Numbered from the stretch's first letter, positions 1 through 6,122 are shown. The stretch is 7,168 nucleotides of DNA from Gemmatimonadales bacterium (GCA_013812695.1 JACCSZ010000196.1:1-7168); one strand, 5' to 3'. Translations and numbers: made by a program. Notes: generated from the sequence alone by a model not told the origin.

Positions 1-216
1 AGCCCGGCGGCGGACATCACGCCGCTGGCCGAGGCGGGCGTGCCGGCGATGGAGCTCGACGTCGACGGGTCGCGCTACTTCTGGTATCACCACTCCGAGG
101 GCGACACGCTCGACAAGCTGGATCCGGGCGAGCTGGCGCGCTGCGTGGCGGCGATGGCGGTGATGGCGTACGTGGTGGCGGATCTGCCGGAGGCGTTGCC
201 GCGTGGGGATCCCTGA
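1..216 (+). CDS. M28 family metallopeptidase (carboxypeptidase Q-like), C-terminal fragment
   Basis: The window opens inside this gene: 71 residues are visible before the TGA at 214-216. The fragment reads as the end of an M28 zinc exopeptidase. It has the family segment ADITPLAEAGVPAMELDVDG, followed at residues 26-40 by YFWYHHSEGDTLDKL. In carboxypeptidase Q-type enzymes (PGCP) the HHxxGDT element carries the last histidine zinc ligand of the dinuclear site, so the visible end of the active site is intact. The helix after it (LARCVAAMAVMAYVVADLPE) matches the usual last helix, and the protein ends a few residues later, as is normal for the family. These enzymes are generally exported and cleave dipeptides or N-terminal residues in the periplasm. 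The signal peptide and other zinc ligands lie upstream of the window. Family assignment is firm; the substrate is unknown. Confidence 0.85.
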   Translation, partial: SPAADITPLAEAGVPAMELDVDGSRYFWYHHSEGDTLDKLDPGELARCVAAMAVMAYVVADLPEALPRGDP

Positions 217-281
217 GTGGAGTCGGTCGCCCAACAACGGTCTTGGGTGAGTCTGAAGGAGGGGGCTTTGCTGGAGGCGAA

Positions 282-318
282 GGAGGCGGCATGGGTCGGC
301 AGCGCTACGACCGCCTCC
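282..318 (+). terminator. Inverted repeat, possible weak terminator of the M28 gene
   Basis: GGAGGCGG (282-289) and CCGCCTCC (311-318) form a perfect 8-bp stem around a 21-base loop, 66 bases after the peptidase stop. Only GTTT follows the stem, and the -35 box of the next promoter begins at 321. It could end upstream transcription or insulate the padR promoter, but the long loop and poor T-tract make it a weak terminator candidate. Confidence 0.3.
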
Positions 319-320
319 GT

Positions 321-349
321 TTGACAACGTTCCAATCAGGCACTAAGAT
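321..349 (+). promoter_or_regulatory. Sigma-70-type promoter of the padR operon
   Basis: A perfect -35 box TTGACA (321-326) and a -10 box TAAGAT (344-349) are separated by exactly 17 bases. The surrounding stretch, about 321-392, is AT-rich compared with everything else nearby. Transcription would start near 356, leaving a leader of about 45 bases before the padR ATG at 402. The -10 box overlaps the first AGATATATCG copy. Confidence 0.8.
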
Positions 350-380
350 ATATCGTCAGTTGCATCGTGCAGATATATCG
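346..380 (+). promoter_or_regulatory. Tandem PadR operator candidates (two AGATATATCG copies)
   Basis: The 10-mer AGATATATCG occurs at 346-355 and again at 371-380, 25 bp apart. Each contains the perfect 8-bp palindrome GATATATC (347-354 and 372-379). The first overlaps the -10 box and the start region; the second lies in the leader. PadR-family repressors commonly bind AT-rich palindromes in their own promoters. Negative autoregulation is therefore the natural reading, with binding at the first copy blocking RNA polymerase. That this PadR is the ligand for these sites is inferred from position. Confidence 0.65.
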
Positions 381-401
381 CAAGCTATAACGGAGGAACC
401 C

Positions 402-971
402 ATGTGCAGTGCACGCGGTGGTTTCGACTTCGGCGCCGGATTTCCATTCAGCGGCCGCCAGTGGAGCGATTGGGGGCCCAAGCGGGGGCGCGGCCGTCGC
501 CAGATGTTCGAGGCGGGCGAGATCAAGTTCGTCATCCTGCGGCTTCTCAAAGAAAAACCCCGGCACGGGTACGAGGTCATCAAGGCGCTCGAGGAGCGCA
601 TGGGGGGGTGCTATACCCCGTCCCCGGGAACCGTCTATCCTACGCTCCAGATGCTCGAGGATCAGGGCTATGTCCGCGGGGTGGAAGCCGACGGGAAGAA
701 GGTCTACGAGGTCACCCCCGAGGGACTCAAGTATCTCGAGGAGCACCGCGACCTGCTCGACGACATCGTCGACCGTGTGCGCGAGACGGTGCGCGATTTC
801 ACCGGCGGCGCCATCGGCGAGCTGCAGGGTGAGTTCGCCCGACTGGCGCGCGGCACCTTCCGCCACGCCTGGCGCCGCGGTCCCGAGGATCCGGCGGTCC
901 GGCGCGTCGCCGAGATTCTGAAGCAGGCCGCGGACGACATCGAGCGCGCCTGGCAGCCTTCAACCCTGTAG
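402..971 (+). CDS. PadR family transcriptional regulator
   Basis: This 189-residue protein is a PadR-type winged-helix repressor. Residues 1-34 form a Gly/Arg/aromatic-rich tail (FDFGAGFPFSG, then RGRGRR) of the sort often seen in this subgroup. The winged helix spans about 36-110. It includes EIKFVILRLLKEKPRHGYEVI (first helix and the HGY signature at 55-57), the recognition-helix segment SPGTVYPTLQMLEDQGYV (74-91) and the wing GKKVYEVTPEG. Residues 112-185 are helical and probably form the dimerisation domain. The ATG at 402 has a GGAGGA ribosome site at 392-397 and lies downstream of the strong promoter, so I chose it. An in-frame ATG at 291 also has AGGAGG at 281-286, but it lies upstream of the promoter and would add 37 residues with no PadR-like content. 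The gene for a small membrane protein follows after 8 bases. The ligand and targets other than its own promoter are unknown. Confidence 0.9.
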   Translation: MCSARGGFDFGAGFPFSGRQWSDWGPKRGRGRRQMFEAGEIKFVILRLLKEKPRHGYEVIKALEERMGGCYTPSPGTVYPTLQMLEDQGYVRGVEADGKKVYEVTPEGLKYLEEHRDLLDDIVDRVRETVRDFTGGAIGELQGEFARLARGTFRHAWRRGPEDPAVRRVAEILKQAADDIERAWQPSTL

Positions 972-979
972 GTGATGCC

Positions 980-1225
980 ATGTGGATGCCCATGTGGTGG
1001 TGGCTCATTCCGCTGATGATCTTTCTGATGATGCGCGGGCGCCATCGGCCCGCACTCCGGCGCCTGGGCGGGGCGGGCGAGCGCGAGATCGTCGCCGAGC
1101 TCCGGCGGACGGTCGACGATCAGCGAGGATGTATCGAGGAACTCGAGGGGCGGCTGACCCGAGTCGAAGAAGGACTCGAGTTCGCCGAGCGGCTGCTGGT
1201 CGAGCGGTCGGCACCGGCCACCTAA
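980..1225 (+). CDS. Small membrane protein with cytoplasmic coiled coil (PspB-like layout)
   Basis: This 81-residue protein starts with a Met/Trp-rich hydrophobic segment (residues 1-18, with WWWLIPLMIFLMM). A basic stretch follows (RGRHRPALRR), which by the positive-inside rule places the rest in the cytoplasm. Residues 34-77 are highly charged and heptad-like (REIVAELRRTVDDQ, then CIEELEGRLTRVEEGLEF), consistent with a coiled coil. Phage-shock protein B has the same length and order: one transmembrane segment, then a short coiled coil that contacts PspA/PspC. I see similar layout and not proven homology. The ATG at 980 sits 8 bases after the padR stop, with AGGTG (970-974) overlapping that stop, so the two genes are almost surely co-transcribed and coupled. 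It may be the membrane partner or main target of the regulator, for instance in an envelope-stress response; this is inference. Confidence 0.75.
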   Translation: MWMPMWWWLIPLMIFLMMRGRHRPALRRLGGAGEREIVAELRRTVDDQRGCIEELEGRLTRVEEGLEFAERLLVERSAPAT

Positions 1226-1232
1226 GCACCGA

Positions 1233-1246
1233 GCGGGGTACCCCGC
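1233..1246. repeat. 14-bp perfect palindrome in the padR operon/DUF5916 spacer
   Basis: GCGGGGTACCCCGC is a perfect palindrome 8 bases after the stop of the small membrane protein. As RNA it gives only a 5-bp stem with a GUAC loop and no following T-run, so it is not a convincing terminator. It could be a protein-binding site. A shorter palindrome with the same GGTACC core lies at 1339-1346 (AGGTACCT). The rest of the 1226-1362 spacer shows no clear promoter. Confidence 0.3.
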
Positions 1247-1362
1247 CAGATCGTGAATGCAAGAGTGGGGGGTGGCGAAGCCTGGCGGGGAGAAATCTGG
1301 CGACTCCGAAACCACCCTCGCCTTCGCCGCGTAGGCCAAGGTACCTCTCCACCACGAGCCCC

Positions 1363-3270
1363 ATGCTCCTCCCGCTCCTGCTCCTCGCCGCCGGCACGGA
1401 CCCGGCCGTGATCTACAACGGCCGCGAGGGGCGGCTCGAGGTGCGGCCGCCCCGGCTCGAGGCCGCGATCACCGTGGACGGGTCGCTCGACGAGCCGGCG
1501 TGGGCGCAGGCGGCGATGCTCACGGGGTTCTCCCAGTTCACACCGGTCGACGGGGTCCCGGCGGCGGACTCGACCGAGATCCTGGTCTGGTACTCCGAGA
1601 CCGCCATCCACTTCGGCATCCGCGCGCTCGAGGCGCACGGCAAGGTGCACGCGACGCTGGCCGACCGCGACAAGATCGGCGCCGACGACTACGTCCAGAT
1701 CCTGCTCAGCACCTTCGACGATGGGCGGCAGGCGTCGGTCTTCGCCGTCAATCCCTTCGGTGTGCAATCCGACGGCGCGCTGGTGGAGACCGGCTCCACG
1801 AGCGGCAACGGATTCAACAATGCCGTCGTCCGGCGCGAGTTCGCCGACCTCAGTCCCGATTTCGTGTTCGAGTCGAAGGGCCGGCTGACCGCCTACGGCT
1901 ACGAGGTCGAGGTCCGGATCCCGTTCAAGAGCCTGCGCTTTCAGCCCGCGCGGGAGCAGCGGTGGGGCATCAACGTCACCCGGCAGGTGCAGCACTCCGG
2001 GGCGGAGGACTCCTGGGCGCCGGCTACGCGGTCGAGCGCGTCGTTCCTGGCGCAGTCGGGGCACCTGGTCGGGCTGACCGGGCTTCGGCGCGGGCTGGTG
2101 CTCGAGTTCAACCCGTCGCTCACGTCGAAGACCACCGGCGCGCCCGGGACGAACGGGTGGCGGTATGCGGGCGGCGGCCCCGAGCTGGGCGGCAGCATCC
2201 GCTGGGGCATCACCAACAACCTCAACCTGAACGCGACCGCCAATCCGGACTTCTCGCAGGTCGAGTCGGACGCGGGCCAGTTCCTGTTCGATCCGCGGAA
2301 CGAGCTGTTCTTCTCGGAGAAGCGGCCGTTCTTTCTCGACGGCATCGAGCAGTTCACCACGCCCAACTCGCTGATCTACACCCGGCGTATCGTGCAGCCC
2401 GTGGCCTCCGCCAAGCTGACCGGCAAAGCCTTCGGCACCGACATCGCGCTGCTCTCGGCGGTGGACGACGCCGCGGTCTCTGCCAGCGGCGACGAGCATC
2501 CGGTTTACAACCTGCTCCGCCTCCAGCGCGACGTCGGTGCGAAGTCGCGGCTCGGCATGGTGTACGCGGATCGCATCGTCGGCGGAGACTTCAATCGGGT
2601 GGCTGGGCTCGACGCACGGCTGCTCTTCGGCGAGCTCTACAGCGTCAACCTCCAGATGGCCGGCAGCCATACCCGGACGGGGGACGCCACCAGCACTGCG
2701 CCGCTCTGGTATGCGCGCCTGGCCCGGAACGGCCGCACCTTCGGGTTTCGCGCGCAGATCAACGGCAGCGACCCCGACTTCCGGGCCCGGAGCGGTTTCT
2801 TTCCGCGGCCGGGGCTCTCGCACGTCAACCTGGATCCCCGGGTCACATGGTATGGCCGGTCGGGCAGTCTGGTCGAAAGCGTGACGGGCGACGTCAACCT
2901 CGACGGCCTCTACCGCTACGATCAGTTCGGGACCACCGCGGGCATGCAGGAAGAGAAGATCCACGTCAACACCAACGTGCGGCTGCGCGGAGGCTGGACC
3001 GCCGGCGCGTCGATGCTGATCGAGCAATTCGGGTATCCATCCGAGGTGTACGGGGGCTACCGGATCGAGCTGCCGCGCGCCGGCACCGGCGTCGACACCG
3101 TCCCATTCGTCGGGCGGCCCGCGATCCCGAACCGCGACTACGTTTCCGGCGCGGCCGGCTCGTGGTCTACGCGCAGCCGGTGGCCGCCGCGCGCGACGCG
3201 CCGCCGCCTGCGGGGGTCACGCTCAGACGGCTGGGCGACACCGACTGGCCCGCGATCGCGGGCCTGGTGA
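1363..3270 (+). CDS. CBM9-like/DUF5916 outer-membrane protein, C-terminally truncated
   Basis: This 635-codon frame encodes a protein of the CBM9-like plus DUF5916 family, which is very common in Gemmatimonadota and relatives. Residues 1-11 (MLLPLLLLAAG) are a short signal-peptide-like stretch. A carbohydrate-binding-module-9-like domain covers about 32-215, opening with RLEAAITVDGSLDEPAW. The DUF5916 region begins near 240 and contains the family hallmark NPDFSQVESDAGQFLFDP (from residue 294) followed by FFSEKRPFFLDGIEQF. Members are thought to form outer-membrane beta-barrels with a periplasmic sugar-binding-like domain; their substrate is unknown. Family similarity stops at about residue 594 (NRDYV). 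The last 41 residues, from S595, are Arg/Pro/Ser-rich and result from reading the next gene out of frame. Full members usually have 100-300 more residues, ending in a barrel strand with a terminal aromatic. The ATG lacks a clear ribosome site, but no in-frame start lies close upstream and the signal peptide supports it. Confidence 0.82.
   Translation: MLLPLLLLAAGTDPAVIYNGREGRLEVRPPRLEAAITVDGSLDEPAWAQAAMLTGFSQFTPVDGVPAADSTEILVWYSETAIHFGIRALEAHGKVHATLADRDKIGADDYVQILLSTFDDGRQASVFAVNPFGVQSDGALVETGSTSGNGFNNAVVRREFADLSPDFVFESKGRLTAYGYEVEVRIPFKSLRFQPAREQRWGINVTRQVQHSGAEDSWAPATRSSASFLAQSGHLVGLTGLRRGLVLEFNPSLTSKTTGAPGTNGWRYAGGGPELGGSIRWGITNNLNLNATANPDFSQVESDAGQFLFDPRNELFFSEKRPFFLDGIEQFTTPNSLIYTRRIVQPVASAKLTGKAFGTDIALLSAVDDAAVSASGDEHPVYNLLRLQRDVGAKSRLGMVYADRIVGGDFNRVAGLDARLLFGELYSVNLQMAGSHTRTGDATSTAPLWYARLARNGRTFGFRAQINGSDPDFRARSGFFPRPGLSHVNLDPRVTWYGRSGSLVESVTGDVNLDGLYRYDQFGTTAGMQEEKIHVNTNVRLRGGWTAGASMLIEQFGYPSEVYGGYRIELPRAGTGVDTVPFVGRPAIPNRDYVSGAAGSWSTRSRWPPRATRRRLRGSRSDGWATPTGPRSRAW
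3138..3160. other. Probable breakpoint joining two truncated genes
   Basis: On the left, DUF5916 homology ends at the codons for NRDYV (3130-3144, frame of 1363). On the right, recognisable GNAT-family N-terminal sequence (FRRGRLVVYAQPV) begins at 3144 in a different frame, with no start codon or ribosome site before it. The loss of the barrel end on one side and of the acetyltransferase start on the other, at the same point, indicates a deletion fusion or an assembly join. No insertion-sequence end, target duplication or tRNA is visible here. Confidence 0.6.
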
Positions 3271-3695
3271 CCGCGCGCGACCTCGAGCGGTTCCGCTCGC
3301 TGCACGAGCACGGGCACCTGTGCACCATCGCCTGGCGGGGCGACCGGCCGATCGGCTATGCCTGGGTGGCGCTCCGCATGGAGCCCACGGTGACGCAGTG
3401 TCCGCTGCCGCTCCCCGCCCACGCCGCCTACCTGTGGGACCTCTACGTGACTCCCGCCGAGCGCAGCAGCGGCATCGGCTCCGCGCTGGCGAGCGCCCGG
3501 CTCCGCATCGCCCGCGAGCATGGACGCGAGGAGGGCTGGCGGATGATCGACGAGTCCAATCACGCCTCGAACCGCACGCTGGCCAAGAGCGGCGGCGGCA
3601 CCCGGGTCGTCGGGATCATGAGGTTCACCAAGCTGTTCTCGCGCATGCGAGGTCAGTTTCAGCCGGCGGCCGGCGGCGCGGGAGCGACGGCTTGA
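3162..3695 (+). CDS. GNAT family N-acetyltransferase, probably missing its N-terminus
   Basis: The frame ending at TGA 3693-3695 encodes a GNAT acetyltransferase, which moves the acetyl group of acetyl-CoA to an amine. The first strand of the fold begins at about 3216 (VTLRRLGDTDW). The acetyl-CoA pyrophosphate-binding motif R-S-S-G-I-G-S-A-L is at 3462-3488, preceded by the usual strand AYLWDLYVTPAER. The late element ESNHASNRTLAKSG fits the N-x-x-S-x-x-x-L-x-K-x-G pattern near the acceptor site. The start given (GTG 3162) is only the first plausible codon. The frame is open far upstream, and RRGRLVVYAQPV before the fold looks like the remnant of a longer N-terminus. The core fold may still be whole. 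Overlap with the flippase gene suggests a role in polysaccharide or lipid-linked sugar modification; the acceptor cannot be read from the sequence. Confidence 0.7.
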   Translation: MVYAQPVAAARDAPPPAGVTLRRLGDTDWPAIAGLVTARDLERFRSLHEHGHLCTIAWRGDRPIGYAWVALRMEPTVTQCPLPLPAHAAYLWDLYVTPAERSSGIGSALASARLRIAREHGREEGWRMIDESNHASNRTLAKSGGGTRVVGIMRFTKLFSRMRGQFQPAAGGAGATA

Positions 3696-5167
3696 GCGCC
3701 ACCGAGGTACCGCTCGCGGGAGCCGCTCTCCCCGCGCCCCCGGCCATCGCGGAACCGGCCTCCCGCGGACTGCTGCGCCGGGTCGTGGCGTACGCGCTCT
3801 CGCGCGGGGCCACGGAAGGGCTGCTCGCGGTGCGCGGCATCCTGCTCGCGGCGCTGCTGGGTCCAGCGGCGTTCGGAAGCTGGGCGCTGCTCCGGCTCTG
3901 GATGCGCTTCGCCTCGCTGGGCGGGCTGGGCATCAACCGCGGCCTGGAGTTCGAGCTGCTCGAGCCGGGCGGCACGCGCGCGGGCACATGCCGGTCGCCC
4001 GCGGGGGTGGCGCTCGGCTTCCTGCTGCTGGTGGGGTGCGGGCTCGCGGCCGCGGCGCTCGTCGCCAGTTTCGTCGCGCCCTCGGCGGACATCCGCCTGC
4101 TCCTGCGCGGTTTCGCCGCGGCCAGCGTGTCGGAGGCGGTGTACGGCTACGCGCTCGTGTGCCTGCGGGTGCGGGGAAGCCTCCGGCGCTACGCGGCACT
4201 CGAAGCGGGCACGGCGGCGCTGCACCTGGTGGGTGCGCTGGCGTTGGCGCGGATCTGGGGACTCGGGGGGGCGTGCGCCGGCCTCGCGCTCGGCAATCTC
4301 GCGGGCCTCGCCGCCGCAGCGCGCTGGGTCGACCTGCGTCCGCGCTGGCATCCCGAGACCCTCGGCCGGCTCCTCCGGCTCGGCGTGCCGCTCGCACTCG
4401 CCAGCCTCGTGGGTACGCTGCTGCTCACCGCCGACCGCTGGGTCATCGCCGGCTGGGGCGGGGCGACGATGCTCGGGTACTACGCGTTCGCGGGCTCGGT
4501 GGCCACCGCGTCGACGGCGCTGGCGCTGGTGATCCGCACGGTCGTGTTCACGGACGTGTACGGAGACGCGCAGTCGACCGGCAGCGCGGCCGCGGTGCGC
4601 GGGCACCTGGATCGGGCGGTCCTGCCGTTCGCGCGCCTGCTGCCGCCGGTGCTTGGCGCATGCAGCCTGGTGGTCGGCCCCGTCGTGGCGATCGGCATGC
4701 CGGGGTACGCGCCGGCCATTCCGTCGGCGCGGCTGTTCTTTCTGGGTGGCGCCGCGATGGGCATCGTGAACCTCGCGTCGGTCGGCGCGGTCGCGGCGGG
4801 CCTTCAGCGCCGGCTGCCGCTCTACGCGGGGCTGGCCCTCGCGCTGACGATCGCGCTCTCCATGTCGGCGCTCGGCGCGGGGCTCGGGCTCGAGGGGGTG
4901 GCCGCGGCCTCGTTCGCCGGCCACCTGCTGCTCGCCGCGGCGATCCTGCTCCTCACCGTGCGGGAAGGCGGCCTGGACCGCGCGCGCCGCCGCGTGGCGA
5001 TGGCGCTGCTGCCGCTCGTCTGGTGCGCCGGCGTGGTGGTGCTCGCCGGCCGGCTGTTCCCGGACTACGATCCCGGGTCGGCGGCGCTCGCGCTCGCTGT
5101 CTACGCGGCGCTGCTGCTGCCGATCGCGCCGGCCTGGCGCGCCGAATTGCAAAGGGTCCGGCGATGA
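3692..5167 (+). CDS. Polysaccharide flippase, Wzx/MOP superfamily (oligosaccharide exporter)
   Basis: This 491-residue, highly hydrophobic protein has about 12-14 transmembrane segments after a Pro/Ala-rich N-terminus of about 25 residues. It resembles Wzx-type lipid-linked oligosaccharide flippases. Family features include the N-terminal SRGATEGLLAVRGILLAALL with GPAAFGSWALL (residues 38-67) and the mid-protein signature LTADRWVIAGWGGATMLGYY (245-264). The latter matches the D-R-hydrophobic-V-I-x-x-x-x-G-x-x-x-L-G-Y-Y pattern of these transporters. A basic cytoplasmic loop lies at about 422-434 (REGGLDRARRR). The start is TTG at 3692, overlapping the preceding TGA as TTGA, with GGGAG at 3680-3684 seven bases upstream; no ATG or GTG fits as well. 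The next gene starts inside its stop codon (ATGA). It probably moves a lipid-linked sugar unit across the inner membrane. No polymerase, glycosyltransferase or ligase is in the window. Confidence 0.85.
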   Translation: MSATEVPLAGAALPAPPAIAEPASRGLLRRVVAYALSRGATEGLLAVRGILLAALLGPAAFGSWALLRLWMRFASLGGLGINRGLEFELLEPGGTRAGTCRSPAGVALGFLLLVGCGLAAAALVASFVAPSADIRLLLRGFAAASVSEAVYGYALVCLRVRGSLRRYAALEAGTAALHLVGALALARIWGLGGACAGLALGNLAGLAAAARWVDLRPRWHPETLGRLLRLGVPLALASLVGTLLLTADRWVIAGWGGATMLGYYAFAGSVATASTALALVIRTVVFTDVYGDAQSTGSAAAVRGHLDRAVLPFARLLPPVLGACSLVVGPVVAIGMPGYAPAIPSARLFFLGGAAMGIVNLASVGAVAAGLQRRLPLYAGLALALTIALSMSALGAGLGLEGVAAASFAGHLLLAAAILLLTVREGGLDRARRRVAMALLPLVWCAGVVVLAGRLFPDYDPGSAALALAVYAALLLPIAPAWRAELQRVRR

Positions 5168-6000
5168 GCGGCGGGCTCCGGGTGGTGGTGCTGACCAGCG
5201 GCGCGATCGGCGTCGAAGTGGCCGCGCGACTCGCGCGGCTGGCCGAAGTGCAGTCGCTCACGGTGGTGACGACGCGGGTGGCGCCGCGACCGCAGAGCGC
5301 GCTGCAGAAGGCACGCGTCATCCTGCGTCACGACGGCCCGGGAGGCCTGGCGCGCGCGGCGGTCGAGCGCCTGGCACTGACGCGGGGCGGCACCCGGGTG
5401 GCCGACTTGGTCGGGGCGCGTTGCCCGGGCATCGCGCACCTGCACTGCGAGGATCTCCACGCCGCCGCCTCGCGCATTCGCCTCCAGGGCCTCGAGCCCG
5501 ACCTCGGCGTGGTGGCCGGAACCTACGTGCTGCGGCCGGAGGTGTTCGGCATCCCGCGGCTCGGCTGCCTCAACCTGCACCTGGGCCAGGCGCCCGGGTT
5601 CCGCGGCTCCTCACCCGGATTCTACGAGCTGCTGGAAGGCGTGCCGAGGGTGGGCGTCACGGTGCACCGGGTCACCGCCGCGCTCGACGGCGGGGCGATC
5701 CTCGCGCAGGAAGTGTTTCCGCTCGAGCTGGCGCCCCCGGGCGATCCGCTCGAGTTCCTGCGCAACTATCAGCGGGAGACCCTGCTGCCGAACGGCGCGC
5801 GGATGATGGCGGAAGTCGTGGCGGGATTGTCCCGCGGGCCGGTGGCCGAGCAGCACCAGGATACGGCGCGTGCGCGGACCAGGCGCCGCGCTACCTGGCG
5901 CCAGAAGCGCGAGCTCCGGCGGGTGGTCGAGGCGCGCCGCCGCGGAGCGCTCGCCCGCGCCGGGTTGGTTGACATCCTCCCGGGCGGACCCGTAAGTTGA
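5164..6000 (+). CDS. Formyltransferase-domain protein (Formyl_trans_N; likely sugar or amine N-formyltransferase)
   Basis: This 278-residue protein carries a 10-formyl-tetrahydrofolate-dependent formyltransferase domain. The catalytic set of the PurN/Fmt/sugar-formyltransferase superfamily is present. Asn137 and His139 lie in CLNLHLGQAPGFRGSSPGFY, and Asp175 lies in VGVTVHRVTAALDGGAIL. The Asn-to-Asp spacing of 38 equals that of E. coli PurN (N106 to D144). A Rossmann-like start is seen at residues 5-20 (LRVVVLTSGAIGVEVA). The Fmt C-terminal tRNA-binding domain is absent. Instead the protein ends in an Arg-rich helix-like tail (about 236-265). Together with its position after a flippase and an acetyltransferase gene, this argues for formylation of an amino sugar or similar surface-polymer unit and against a housekeeping Fmt or PurN. 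The ATG at 5164 overlaps the flippase stop (ATGA) with AAAGGG at 5151-5156. The end of the gene hosts the next promoter. Confidence 0.82.
   Translation: MSGGLRVVVLTSGAIGVEVAARLARLAEVQSLTVVTTRVAPRPQSALQKARVILRHDGPGGLARAAVERLALTRGGTRVADLVGARCPGIAHLHCEDLHAAASRIRLQGLEPDLGVVAGTYVLRPEVFGIPRLGCLNLHLGQAPGFRGSSPGFYELLEGVPRVGVTVHRVTAALDGGAILAQEVFPLELAPPGDPLEFLRNYQRETLLPNGARMMAEVVAGLSRGPVAEQHQDTARARTRRRATWRQKRELRRVVEARRRGALARAGLVDILPGGPVS
5969..5998 (+). promoter_or_regulatory. Promoter of the sulfurtransferase leader transcript
   Basis: A perfect -35 TTGACA (5969-5974) lies 18 bases before TAAGTT (5993-5998), both within or at the end of the formyltransferase gene. The -10 resembles TAAGAT of the padR promoter. 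The expected start at about 6004-6006 coincides with an ATG at 6006, so the transcript would be leaderless with respect to a small ORF. The sulfurtransferase ATG is then about 213 bases downstream. Confidence 0.6.
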
Positions 6001-6005
6001 GCCCC

Positions 6006-6074
6006 ATGCTTCGTCCGAGTGTCGTCGCTCCCAGGTGTCGCTGTATCGTCCGGCCTGCCGTGGCCGGAGGGTAG
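6006..6074 (+). CDS. Candidate leaderless Cys-containing leader peptide (22 codons)
   Basis: An ATG at 6006 falls at the predicted transcription start and opens 22 codons ending at TAG 6072-6074. The peptide begins MLRPSVVAPRCRCIV and is basic. Its two cysteines are residues 11 and 13 (TGT at 6036-6038 and 6042-6044). TGT is the minority cysteine codon in the clear genes of this window, where TGC predominates. There is no ribosome site, as expected for leaderless translation. It precedes hairpins and a sulfur-metabolism gene. In mycobacteria, leaderless uORFs with cysteine codons attenuate sulfur operons, including one with a CysA2-like rhodanese gene. The call rests on position, codons and structure only; a short ORF like this can occur by chance. 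Confidence 0.45.
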   Translation: MLRPSVVAPRCRCIVRPAVAGG

Positions 6075-6122
6075 CCGCCGTCGTACGCTAGGACGGGCAC
6101 CTTCCGAATCTGGCCGGCCGCG
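6049..6122 (+). promoter_or_regulatory. Competing hairpins: pre-emptor 1:2 and antiterminator 2:3
   Basis: Segment 1 (TCCGGCC, 6049-6055) pairs with GGCCGGA (6062-6068) in a perfect 7-bp hairpin with a 6-base loop. Segment 2 (6059-6067) can instead pair with segment 3 (6114-6122) in 9 bp with one G-U pair. That would remove most of the 5' arm of the downstream terminator. A small hairpin (6078-6082 with 6092-6096) fits inside the 2:3 loop. The arrangement follows the order used in trp- and his-type attenuators. GC-rich sequence makes chance pairing easier, so confidence is moderate. Confidence 0.45.

Noticed and set aside
1222..3027. A 601-codon open frame on the minus strand opposite the DUF5916 gene
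   Set aside because: It is Arg/Pro/Val-rich with no recognisable domain, and the plus strand has clear family motifs. It arises from third-position GC bias.
1500..3143. The GNAT frame staying open far upstream, giving an apparent 731-residue protein
   Set aside because: Before 3144 it is an Arg/Gly/Ala-rich shadow of the DUF5916 gene; recognisable protein sequence begins only after the junction.
3659..5152. A 497-codon minus-strand open frame opposite the flippase gene
   Set aside because: Its composition is dominated by Arg, Glu, Gln and Ala with no motifs. The plus-strand frame has proper transmembrane segments and transporter signatures.
3988..5163. The formyltransferase frame staying open upstream, giving an apparent 670-residue protein
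   Set aside because: The upstream part is a shadow of the flippase gene. ATG 5164 with the ATGA overlap and ribosome site is the natural start.
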